In this document: positions 8,311 to 15,793 of the stretch, in pieces
Layout of the letters: every line of letters starts with the position of its first letter
Numbering within the stretch: the stretch's first letter is position 1
Assembly (NCBI GenBank): GCA_021819035.1
Contig: JAKASL010000001.1
Coordinates: 62,001-126,000 of the forward strand
Direction: 5' to 3'
Origin: an archaeon
GTDB taxonomy: Archaea > Thermoproteota > Nitrososphaeria > Nitrososphaerales > Gagatemarchaeaceae
DNA: 64,000 nucleotides
Program-made: the position numbers and the translations under genes
The notes under the pieces: generated by a model
The model's input: only the letters and a program-made list of their open reading frames with translations
Databases searched by the model: none
Told to the model about the DNA's origin: nothing

Positions 8311-8870
8311 TGGAGCCAGAGACCGCAGACAGGGCGCTGCTGGAGAGGAAGGTGAGGAGGGCATTCCAAGTACTCGTCCTTCAGCGCGGGCGGAATCCGG
8401 GGGTCAAGGGGTGGGAGATGAGGAGGCACCTGGGCCGCGAGTACCGGAAGATAATCGGAGTCCTCTCTGAAGACGTGGCGCCGATGGGGCTAGAGGTGTT
8501 CGAGGTAAAGGGGCCGGACGGCACCGACGACTCGTCGCGGTTCCTTCTGAGGTTCAAAGAGCCGCCGACGATCAGCGAAGCGGAGACGTCGGGGATACGC
8601 ATCGATGACCTTGCCGTCCTCGCGGCCAGCATCGCCTTCGTCAACTCAAAGTCAGGGCGCGTCTCCCGGCGCGAGGTCGAGCAGTTCCTCCGCGAAAAGT
8701 TCCCGAAGTGGCGCGTAGACTACTCCCTGGACAGGTACGTCAAGAGGGGGTACCTCGACCAAGACGACAAGGGGATGCTGCACATAGGGTGGAGGACCCG
8801 GGCCGAAGTCGACGAGAAGACCCTGATGACCCTGATTCTTTCGCGCGCTCAGGAAGCAGCGAAGAAGTAG
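8310..8870 (+). CDS. Tandem winged-helix KITE protein, Nse3/MAGE-like
   Basis: 186 aa starting at ATG 8310, which overlaps the upstream TGA; the upstream open frame is not used. Two winged-helix-like halves are apparent. Residues about 15-75 contain GWEMRRHLGREYRKI. Residues about 95-170 contain SRREVEQFLREKFP, then YVKRGYLDQDDKG, then HIGWRTRAEVD. The second half has the layout of the MAGE/Nse3 domain, in which a helix is followed by K-YL, a beta wing and a W-x-x-R-A-x-x-E motif. KITE proteins bridge SMC heads and kleisin and often bind DNA. Its 3' end overlaps the convergent helicase gene by 22 bp. Confidence 0.78.
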   Translation: MEPETADRALLERKVRRAFQVLVLQRGRNPGVKGWEMRRHLGREYRKIIGVLSEDVAPMGLEVFEVKGPDGTDDSSRFLLRFKEPPTISEAETSGIRIDDLAVLAASIAFVNSKSGRVSRREVEQFLREKFPKWRVDYSLDRYVKRGYLDQDDKGMLHIGWRTRAEVDEKTLMTLILSRAQEAAKK

Positions 8871-11719
8871 CGCCTGCGGAGCGCTTCCCTCTCGCCCTCT
8901 ATCGCCAGCTCGATCACGTCCCTCCCTTCCTTCCTCATCTTCGCGGCCAGGGCCGAGGCGTCGGCCAGCCTGATGCCCCTCCCGGCGACCAGTATGTCAA
9001 CGGCGTGGCCGTACTCGGCCCTAAGTTCGGCCGACTTCCTGAGCGACTCCACCAGCTTCTGCTTGCTTCCACGGAGGTCCGACCTGCTCCTCGCTTTCAT
9101 CGCGAGGGAGAAGACGTTCTCGTAGGAGTCGGTCGAGAGCCCGATGGCGGCCTTGCCGCATGCGAGACATCTGTTGAGCCCCTCCAGGTCGACGACCTTC
9201 CTGAGTTCGAGGAAGTTCCAGCAGTTGGTGCAGACTACGACCAAGAACGTCTCGTTGATCCTGGCCCTCGTGGACTGCTTGAGAAGAGCCCTGAGCCTCT
9301 CGGGAGAGACGATCTCCCCCCTCCTGCTGATCTCTTCGACCCCGATGCGCGCTATGGGGGTGAGTGCTTCGTACTCCACCAGCTTGACCTCGATGGCCCC
9401 GGCATGGATCTTTTCGACCACGTCAGACGCCCCTGCCAGGTCGAAGTCGTCGTGGAAGATCACGCTCATCGCCTCTTCGTAGACCGGGGTGTCTCTGAGC
9501 GCCTCGATGATCCCTGAAATCGAGACGCTGGCGTAGTCCGCATCTTTGGCTATGGCACCGCATTTTTTCCCTGCGTGTATCAGCCTCCGCTTGAAGATCC
9601 CGCTCCTCTCTACAGCCTTTTCGGTCGCCACTATCAGATCGAGCTTGTGGAGTTCCTCGATGACCGAGAGCGCCATGGCGGGCGAAACGTCGGCTTCTAT
9701 GACTATCCGATAGGGGTCCTGGTGCACCGCCACCGACTGTCCAATCCTCTCCGAGACGATGTGCCCGATGACCCTGGCGAGCAGCCTATTCACCCGATGA
9801 CCAAAGGCGGCCTGAATCACCAGGAACCTGTCCCACTTCTCGATGGTGATCAGCCTCTCAGAAGGTATGGGTAGCTTCGCCTCGTACTGCTCGGCCACTT
9901 CTTTCAGTGACTCTTCGAGGACCGCCCGGGAGACCGGGTATGTACGTACCAGCTCGTCTAGGTACTTTGATTCGGTCCCCTTTGAGAGCTCCTCGGCGTA
10001 CCTCCTCCTCACTGCGCCAACTTCGGCGGCGACCTCCCTTGGGACGGGTATCTCGTCCCCGACCCAGTTCGGGACGGCTCCGGTGGGGTCTTCTTCAGCC
10101 TTAACGTAGACCTTGTTTCCATAGATCTGCTCCACCTTCCAGCACCTCCCCGCCTCGACGAACTTCACTCCGACCTCCCCGTATTCCGAGACGAAGGCCT
10201 CGTCCAGGGTGCCGACGAAGTTGTCACCTTCGATGACCAGATACTGCTTCTCGTCAGGGATCATCGAAAGGTTGTCGAAGTAGTAGGAGAAGAGAGGCTT
10301 GACGTCCCGGGCCCGGAACACCTTCCCGTCAGACTCGCTGTAAAATGCGAGCCTCGGATACCTTTCCCTCATGTACACGAGGACCTTCTTCAGTCTCTCG
10401 GCGTCCAGGTCTGCGTAGGCGTAGCTCCGCCTGAAGAGCGCTATCAGGTCGTCGAAGTTCCAGCTCGTCTGCTCGATGAGGAGCCCGGCCACCTGGTGTA
10501 TCGCGACGTCGTAGGGGTTGAAGACCGGCTCGAGGGGCTCAAGCTCTCCCATGACAGACTTGCGGCAAAGGACCGCCGCTTCGAGAGTGTCGTCCGAGTC
10601 CTGGGTGATGACGAGACCGTTGGAGACCTGCCCGATCCTGTGTCCGCTCCTCCCTACCCGCTGGATCAGCCTCGTGACCTGCCTGGGGGAGTTGTACTGC
10701 ACCACGTATTCCAGAAACCCGATGTCTATGCCGAGCTCGAGGCTGCTCGTGCAGATCACCCCGAGCAGTTTGCCTTCCTTGAGGCCCTTCTCGACCGCCT
10801 CCCGGGTCGCCTTCGAAAGGGAGCTGTGGTGCACCGCGATGGGGAAGCTGGGGTCCCATACCCTGAAGCGGCTCGACAGGGCCTCTGCCTCCGACCTCGT
10901 GTTGGTGAAGACTAGCACCGACCTGTACTTCTCAACAAGCTCCCTCACCGTCCTGAGCCTCGCAGCGACCTCCGGATAGGAGTAGATCGAGTCCGCGAGT
11001 ATCTTGTCGTCCCCGGTCGCTCTGGGGGCGTCTACCCTCAGGGAGAGGCTCTTCTCTACCGGGACCCGCACCACCTCGCACTTTCTCCCGCTCCCCACCA
11101 AGAACTGTGCCACCTTCTCAGGGGACCCGACCGTCGCGGACAGGCCGACCACCTGGAGTTCCTTCTCCGCCACGTCCCGGAGCCTTTCGAGTCCCACACT
11201 GAGCTGGCTCCCTCTCTTGTCTTCTGACAGCTCGTGGGCCTCGTCCACCACGACCCATCTCAGCTTTGCCAGGTTCTGCCTTATCCTCCTGCCGACCAGC
11301 AGGATTTGTAGCGTCTCAGGGGTAGTGATGAGTATGTCCGGCGGAGCTAAGCTCAGATTGGTCCTCTCAGCCTGGGAGCTGTCTCCATGCCTGACCCCGA
11401 GCCTGATGTCGAAGCGCTTGCACCACCACTGCATCCTGTCAAGCATGTCCCTGTTCAGCGCCCTGAGCGGGGTGATGTAGAGCAACTTGGTCCCCTTCTC
11501 TCTCGGTTCGCCCTCCCTGACCATGGCGTCCAGGATCGGTAAGAGGGCGGCTTCGGTCTTGCCGGTCCCGGTCGGAGCCATCAGGAGGGCATTCTTCCCC
11601 TCCCTCACGATGGGGAGGAGCATTTCCTGAGGGTCGGTGGGGGAGTCGAAGCCGCGCTCTTTCAGCGCAGCCACCAGCGGCGGCGAAAGGAGCTGGAAGG
11701 CGTTCTGGTTCGGAATCAT
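8849..11719 (-). CDS. Lhr-family superfamily 2 ATP-dependent helicase (second paralogue)
   Basis: 956 aa, about the same length and architecture as the first paralogue. Motif I is MAPTGTGKTE near residue 51, the box is VVDEAHE (DEAH rather than DELH), then LSAT, motif VI QRVGRSGHR, the Lhr-core region, and a C-terminal CTNC...CLAC four-cysteine site. The ATG start gives MIPNQNAFQLL. Archaea commonly carry two or more Lhr subfamilies, so the two genes need not be redundant. The unusual feature is their position on both sides of an SMC operon. The substrate (DNA repair or RNA) cannot be decided from sequence. Confidence 0.93.
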   Translation of the reverse strand: MIPNQNAFQLLSPPLVAALKERGFDSPTDPQEMLLPIVREGKNALLMAPTGTGKTEAALLPILDAMVREGEPREKGTKLLYITPLRALNRDMLDRMQWWCKRFDIRLGVRHGDSSQAERTNLSLAPPDILITTPETLQILLVGRRIRQNLAKLRWVVVDEAHELSEDKRGSQLSVGLERLRDVAEKELQVVGLSATVGSPEKVAQFLVGSGRKCEVVRVPVEKSLSLRVDAPRATGDDKILADSIYSYPEVAARLRTVRELVEKYRSVLVFTNTRSEAEALSSRFRVWDPSFPIAVHHSSLSKATREAVEKGLKEGKLLGVICTSSLELGIDIGFLEYVVQYNSPRQVTRLIQRVGRSGHRIGQVSNGLVITQDSDDTLEAAVLCRKSVMGELEPLEPVFNPYDVAIHQVAGLLIEQTSWNFDDLIALFRRSYAYADLDAERLKKVLVYMRERYPRLAFYSESDGKVFRARDVKPLFSYYFDNLSMIPDEKQYLVIEGDNFVGTLDEAFVSEYGEVGVKFVEAGRCWKVEQIYGNKVYVKAEEDPTGAVPNWVGDEIPVPREVAAEVGAVRRRYAEELSKGTESKYLDELVRTYPVSRAVLEESLKEVAEQYEAKLPIPSERLITIEKWDRFLVIQAAFGHRVNRLLARVIGHIVSERIGQSVAVHQDPYRIVIEADVSPAMALSVIEELHKLDLIVATEKAVERSGIFKRRLIHAGKKCGAIAKDADYASVSISGIIEALRDTPVYEEAMSVIFHDDFDLAGASDVVEKIHAGAIEVKLVEYEALTPIARIGVEEISRRGEIVSPERLRALLKQSTRARINETFLVVVCTNCWNFLELRKVVDLEGLNRCLACGKAAIGLSTDSYENVFSLAMKARSRSDLRGSKQKLVESLRKSAELRAEYGHAVDILVAGRGIRLADASALAAKMRKEGRDVIELAIEGEREALRRRYFFAAS

Positions 11720-11943
11720 CCCTCATACCTCAGGGTGGGGACTCGGGCAAATCTCAAGAATGTGACGAAACGACTGAAGCTCCTCCAATAAGTTTACGGT
11801 AGGACGTCGTCCAGAACGTCGAGACCAAAATGAAACTGTCTGTGATGAGAGCAAGGACAAGAGTTCAGAAAACTGAAGGTCACGCAAAGCACCGGGGGGT
11901 TTGGTCAACACAGAGACAGCCGATGAAGCATCCTTCCCCAGTC

Positions 11944-11978
11944 AAGTTACCAGTCCCCAGAATATGGCTCTGGTAACT
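11944..11978 (+). repeat. Operator-like repeat, distal copy with 9-bp inverted arms
   Basis: AAGTTACCAGTCCCCAGAATAT starts here and recurs with two mismatches at 12071. The distal copy also forms a perfect 9-bp inverted repeat, AGTTACCAG (11945-11953) with CTGGTAACT (11970-11978), separated by 16 bp. Position upstream of an HTH regulator suggests a binding site for that regulator. Confidence 0.6.
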
Positions 11979-12070
11979 CAACTGGCGATGCCTCCATCCT
12001 TGGCTCCCTCCCTGTTAACCGCGTGGAGATGGGAGAACTCGGCCTTGCAAGATTTGCAAGGTTTGGAGTT

Positions 12071-12096
12071 AAGTTACCAGAGCCCAGAATATCGCC
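12071..12096 (+). repeat. Operator-like repeat, promoter-proximal copy
   Basis: AAGTTACCAGAGCCCAGAATAT matches the distal copy at 20 of 22 positions and is 127 bp from it. It ends only a few bases before the TATA-like CTTAAATAT, where a bound protein would cover the BRE region and block or assist initiation. Confidence 0.6.
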
Positions 12097-12104
12097 TTAA
12101 ATAT
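12096..12104 (+). promoter_or_regulatory. TATA box of the lipoate/2-oxoacid dehydrogenase regulator
   Basis: CTTAAATAT is centred about 33 bp before the ATG at 12135, giving a predicted leader of only a few bases. The 415 bp gap between the second helicase and this gene holds this promoter, the two operator-like repeats and no open frame I would call. Confidence 0.55.
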
Positions 12105-12134
12105 CAGACTATAACATAAGTTATTGAAAACTGG

Positions 12135-12578
12135 ATGTCGCGCCTCATCAGCCCCTATGAGATAGTCGCAAAATCTGCTCTGCCTGCACTCAGGGCCATG
12201 GTGGCCAGGAGACTGCAGGATGAATATCATCTCACGCAGCAAGAGGTCGCCAAACGGCTCGGGGTCACCCAGGCTTCGATAAGCAACTATGCGAGGAAGA
12301 CGAGGGGAATCATGGTCAACTTGGAAGGGGACTCCACAGTTGCAAAGGCAGCGGACGGGATTGCCAAGGAACTTTCCTTGGACAATCCTGACACCAGGGA
12401 GGCGCTCCGGTCAATGACCGAAGTCCTCGACTACATCCGCTTCAACAAGATGATGTGCATACTTCACGGCGACTTGGAGCCCGGCTTCAAAGTGGAGGGG
12501 TGTTACGCCTGCGAGGGTACCTTCTCCGTAAAGGATTTTGACAGGCTGAAGTTGTTAGTCGGCAACTTAACTTGCTAG
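12135..12578 (+). CDS. XRE-type helix-turn-helix transcriptional regulator (COG2522-like)
   Basis: 147 aa. The N-terminal 65 residues carry a helix-turn-helix, TQQEVAKRLGVTQASISNY. Residues about 85-125 are helical, and a C-terminal pair of cysteines sits in EGCYACEG. The layout resembles archaeal COG2522-type regulators. It is the first gene of the lipoate/2-oxoacid dehydrogenase cluster. Its stop overlaps the TTG of lipA by 7 bp, so it is translationally coupled to its likely targets. The two 22-bp repeats upstream are candidate autoregulatory operators. The ligand is unknown. Confidence 0.85.
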   Translation: MSRLISPYEIVAKSALPALRAMVARRLQDEYHLTQQEVAKRLGVTQASISNYARKTRGIMVNLEGDSTVAKAADGIAKELSLDNPDTREALRSMTEVLDYIRFNKMMCILHGDLEPGFKVEGCYACEGTFSVKDFDRLKLLVGNLTC

Positions 12579-13555
12579 CCGGACCAAAGCCCAGTTGGCT
12601 CACTGTCAAACCTCCTGAAGGAGAGAGCTACACTGACCTGAAGAGCCTCTTCGCCAGCCTGAACCTTCACACCGTCTGCGAGGAGGCTCACTGTCCGAAT
12701 GTCCAGGAATGTTGGGGGGGCGGGACGGCCACGCTGATGCTGATGGGTGATGTCTGTTCGCGTGCGTGCCGGTTCTGCATGGTCACGCCGGGGAAGCCAC
12801 GAGGCGCCTTGGACGAGCTCGAGCCCGAGAACGTGGCGTTCGCGCTCTCTCAGATGGGCCTGACTTACGTAGTACTGACTTCTGTGGACAGAGACGACCT
12901 CCATGACGGCGGCGCATCCCACATCGCACGGACAATCAGACTCGTCAAGGAGAGGAACCCAAGGACACTCGTCGAGGTTCTAATCCCCGACTTCCAAGGA
13001 GATCTCGAAGGGCTGAGGGAGGTGGTCAAAGCCCAACCCGACGTGGTGGCCCACAATATCGAGACCACCCTCTCCCTCACCGCCCGGGTCAGGGATCCCC
13101 GCGCTGACTACTGGCAGTCGCTTTCCGTGCTGAGAAATGTAAAGAAGCTGGACGCGCACGTCTCCACGAAGTCGTCGATAATGGTCGGCCTTGGAGAATC
13201 GGAGGAGGAGGTGTTTCAGGCGATGACGCACCTGCGACGCGCCGATGTGGACTTCCTCACTGTGGGTCAATACCTCCGCCCCTCACACCGCCACCTGAAG
13301 GTCGCGGAGTACGTCGACCCGGCACAGTTCGGGCGGTACCGGGCTTTGGGTGAACGGCTCGGGTTCCGCTACGTCGCCTCAGGCCCTCTCGTCAGGAGCA
13401 GCTACCGCGCGGGCGAGTTCTTCATCAGGACAGCCATCAAAAAGGCCCAAGAGCAAACCACTCTTATATGGGCGCCGCGTCCCAAAAGCAACCTTGACCG
13501 AAGTGGACTCCATGAAGAGACCCGGGTCCGACATGGGCCCCAGGATCTTCAGTGA
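12572..13555 (+). CDS. lipA: Lipoyl synthase (radical SAM)
   Basis: Inserts two sulfurs into protein-bound octanoyl groups. The auxiliary cluster is visible as C36, C41 and C47 (CEEAHCPNVQEC), and the radical-SAM cluster as C62, C66 and C69 (CSRACRFC). The conserved C-terminal serine motif is RSSYRAGE. The start is TTG (TTG CTA GCC GGA), overlapping the regulator. After RAGEFFIRTAI the frame continues about 35 residues beyond the usual family end and overlaps the start of the E1 gene by 44 bp. With lipB downstream, the cluster encodes a complete octanoyl-transfer/lipoyl-synthesis route. Confidence 0.95.
   Translation: MLAGPKPSWLTVKPPEGESYTDLKSLFASLNLHTVCEEAHCPNVQECWGGGTATLMLMGDVCSRACRFCMVTPGKPRGALDELEPENVAFALSQMGLTYVVLTSVDRDDLHDGGASHIARTIRLVKERNPRTLVEVLIPDFQGDLEGLREVVKAQPDVVAHNIETTLSLTARVRDPRADYWQSLSVLRNVKKLDAHVSTKSSIMVGLGESEEEVFQAMTHLRRADVDFLTVGQYLRPSHRHLKVAEYVDPAQFGRYRALGERLGFRYVASGPLVRSSYRAGEFFIRTAIKKAQEQTTLIWAPRPKSNLDRSGLHEETRVRHGPQDLQ
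13463..13469 (+). promoter_or_regulatory. Internal TATA box before the E1 gene
   Basis: CTTATAT lies inside the lipA 3' end. Its centre is about 46 bp upstream of the ATG at 13512, so it could drive E1 and downstream genes independently of the regulator-lipA transcript. Confidence 0.4.
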
Positions 13556-15644
13556 GTCAGAGTTCAACTACGCCACACCTGAGGACTTCCTCTTCCAGAG
13601 GCTGTCTCTCGACGGGACCATCCGTGGGAAGGACCCCAACCTCTCGCCGGAGGCCTTGAGACGTATTTACGAGCAGTTAATCTTCGGCCGTCTTTTCGAC
13701 GACAAGGCGACCAACCTCTCGACTCTCAGGGAAATTGGGACCTACGCCCCAGGAAAGGGACAGGAGGCGGCGCAGATCGGGCCGGTCAATGCCCTGGAGC
13801 AAGGCGACTGGTATGTCCCCATGTACAGGGACTCGGCGGGGATGCTCGCCTTCGGGATGTCCCCGGTCAAACTGTTGCAATACTGGGGAGGGGACGAGAG
13901 GGGGATGCAGTTGCCAGAGAGCCTGAACATGCTCCCCATCGCAGTGCCAGTGGCCACACAGCTCCCTCACGCGGCGGGACTCGCGATGGCAAAGCGCCTG
14001 CAAGGGGAAAAATCTGTGGTGTTCGTGGCCACGGGGGACGGAGGCACCTCCAAGGCTGACTTCCACGAGTCACTGAACATAGCCGGCGTCTACGACCTGC
14101 CCGTTGTCTTCGGGGTCGAGAACAACCAGTGGGCGCTTTCCGTCAAGAGAACCGCCCAGACCGCGTCGAAGACCATCGCCCAGAAGGCCGTAGCCTACGG
14201 TTTCGAGGGCATCCTCGTCGACGGCAACGACATGATCGCCTCCTACGAGGCCACCAAATACGCGGTCGACAAAGCAAGGCGAGGCGGGGGTCCTACCTTG
14301 ATAGAGTACTCTACCTACCGGCTCGGGCCGCACACCACAGCTGAGCTGGTCTCAAACAAGCTCAAAGCACCAGACGAGGTCGTGGAGTGGGAACGGAGGA
14401 GCCCCATCGTCAGATTCGAGAAGTACCTGACGTCTCGCGGCCTGCTGGACGACAGAGCGAAGGAAGCCGTCGCTGTCGCCGCACAAGCGAAGATGAACGA
14501 GGCCGTAGCTGCCTACAGGGGGTCTCCTCCAGTCGACCCCGCGGCAATCTTCGACTACACCTACTCCTCACTCACCTCTGTCCTAGCTCGCGAGAAGGCG
14601 GAGTTCCTAGGGGAACGGGCCCCCCCTGCCCTTCCAAAGCCTGAGCCGACGGCTGCCGGAGGAAAGCCTGGCGTCAACATCAGAAACGCAGTCAACATGG
14701 CCCTCAGGGAAGGACTGCAGCGGGACAGGAAGATGGTGATATTCGGGGAAGACGTGGCCAAGAACGGCGGCGTCTTCCAAGTGACGCGCGGGCTTTTTGA
14801 CGAATTTGGCCCAAGCAGGGTGTTCGACACCCCACTAGCCGAGCTCTCCATCGCTGGCATATTCGTCGGCCTGTCCATCGGTGGCATGGTTCCAGTCGCC
14901 GAGTTCCAATTCGACGGGTTCATCGTCCCTGCCTTCGACCAGATTTTCAACCACATAGCCCGAATGAGGAACAGGACCAGGGGGAGGTTCGCCCTCAGGG
15001 GTGTGATGCGCTTCCCATATGGCGCCGGGATAAGGCCTCCCGAGCTACACTCGGAATCCCCCGAAGCCTACTTCGCCCACACGCCTGGCCTGAAGGTCGT
15101 AGTCCCTTCGACCCCCTACGACGCCAAAGGGCTCCTCGCGTCAGCGCTGACCGACCCAGACCCCGTGGTGTTCATGGAGCCAAAGAAGATCTACGACTCC
15201 CCCAAAACCGAAGTCCCGGAGGAGGATTATCGCATCCCAATCGGCAAAGCAAAAGTGGTAAGAGAGGGGAATGACGTCACGCTAGTCTCCTACGGCGCGA
15301 TGATGATCCCCACGAACCAGGCGGCAGAAACGCTCCAGAATGAGCGGTCGGTCTCGGCCGAGGTCGTGGACCTGCGAACCGTCTCGCCCATCGACTTTGA
15401 GACCGTAATCGGGTCAGTCCAGAAAACGGGGAGGCTGATAATCATTCACGAAGCGCCTCGCAATGTCGGTGTAGGGGCGGAGGTCGCAGCTACGGTGGCT
15501 GAGAGAGCTCTGGACTACCTGAAGGCTCCGATCAAGAGAGTTACTGGCTACGACATCCCCATTCCATTGGCAAAACTCGAGGACAACTACATCCCTAGCA
15601 GGGAAAGGATAGCGAAGACAGCGCTAGAGCTGGTCAGCTACTGA
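13512..15644 (+). CDS. 2-oxoacid dehydrogenase E1, alpha and beta subunits fused
   Basis: Thiamine-diphosphate enzyme that decarboxylates a 2-oxoacid and passes the acyl group to lipoyl-E2. The alpha half (about 1-370) has GDGG at 175-178 and NN at 204-205 of the ThDP motif. A Pro/Ala-rich linker (about 373-386) joins a full beta half beginning VNIRNAVNMALREGL with FGEDV and RFPYGAG. Most relatives encode alpha and beta separately. I use the ATG at 13512 (MKRPGSDMGPRIF..., 710 aa) rather than the longer frame from 13350, whose extra 54 residues are low-complexity Ser/Ala and lie inside lipA. The substrate (pyruvate or branched-chain) is not resolved. Confidence 0.93.
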   Translation: MKRPGSDMGPRIFSESEFNYATPEDFLFQRLSLDGTIRGKDPNLSPEALRRIYEQLIFGRLFDDKATNLSTLREIGTYAPGKGQEAAQIGPVNALEQGDWYVPMYRDSAGMLAFGMSPVKLLQYWGGDERGMQLPESLNMLPIAVPVATQLPHAAGLAMAKRLQGEKSVVFVATGDGGTSKADFHESLNIAGVYDLPVVFGVENNQWALSVKRTAQTASKTIAQKAVAYGFEGILVDGNDMIASYEATKYAVDKARRGGGPTLIEYSTYRLGPHTTAELVSNKLKAPDEVVEWERRSPIVRFEKYLTSRGLLDDRAKEAVAVAAQAKMNEAVAAYRGSPPVDPAAIFDYTYSSLTSVLAREKAEFLGERAPPALPKPEPTAAGGKPGVNIRNAVNMALREGLQRDRKMVIFGEDVAKNGGVFQVTRGLFDEFGPSRVFDTPLAELSIAGIFVGLSIGGMVPVAEFQFDGFIVPAFDQIFNHIARMRNRTRGRFALRGVMRFPYGAGIRPPELHSESPEAYFAHTPGLKVVVPSTPYDAKGLLASALTDPDPVVFMEPKKIYDSPKTEVPEEDYRIPIGKAKVVREGNDVTLVSYGAMMIPTNQAAETLQNERSVSAEVVDLRTVSPIDFETVIGSVQKTGRLIIIHEAPRNVGVGAEVAATVAERALDYLKAPIKRVTGYDIPIPLAKLEDNYIPSRERIAKTALELVSY

Positions 15645-15761
15645 GCCCTACCGAGGGACAGGTGGTCAGCGGGCCCCAGACGGCAGTTCTATCAGTAGCA
15701 TGAGGGCGGGCCATTGGCATCGGTCCCCCCAGACGACGCCGCGCGCGAGTGACGCTACATA

Positions 15762-15769
15762 GTTTTTAA
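15762..15769 (+). promoter_or_regulatory. TATA box of the E2 gene
   Basis: GTTTTTAA lies about 28 bp before the ATG at 15794, consistent with a leaderless transcript. It sits in the 149 bp gap between E1 and E2, showing that the cluster has internal promoters. Confidence 0.5.
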
Positions 15770-15793
15770 CCCCCGTCGCTCCTCTGAAGCTGG

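Noticed and set aside
11842-11876. GTGATGA ... CTGA pattern resembling C and D boxes of an archaeal C/D sRNA
   Set aside because: Only about 35 nt separate the boxes, with no convincing C'/D' pair and no flanking terminal stem, so it is too short for a normal two-guide C/D RNA.
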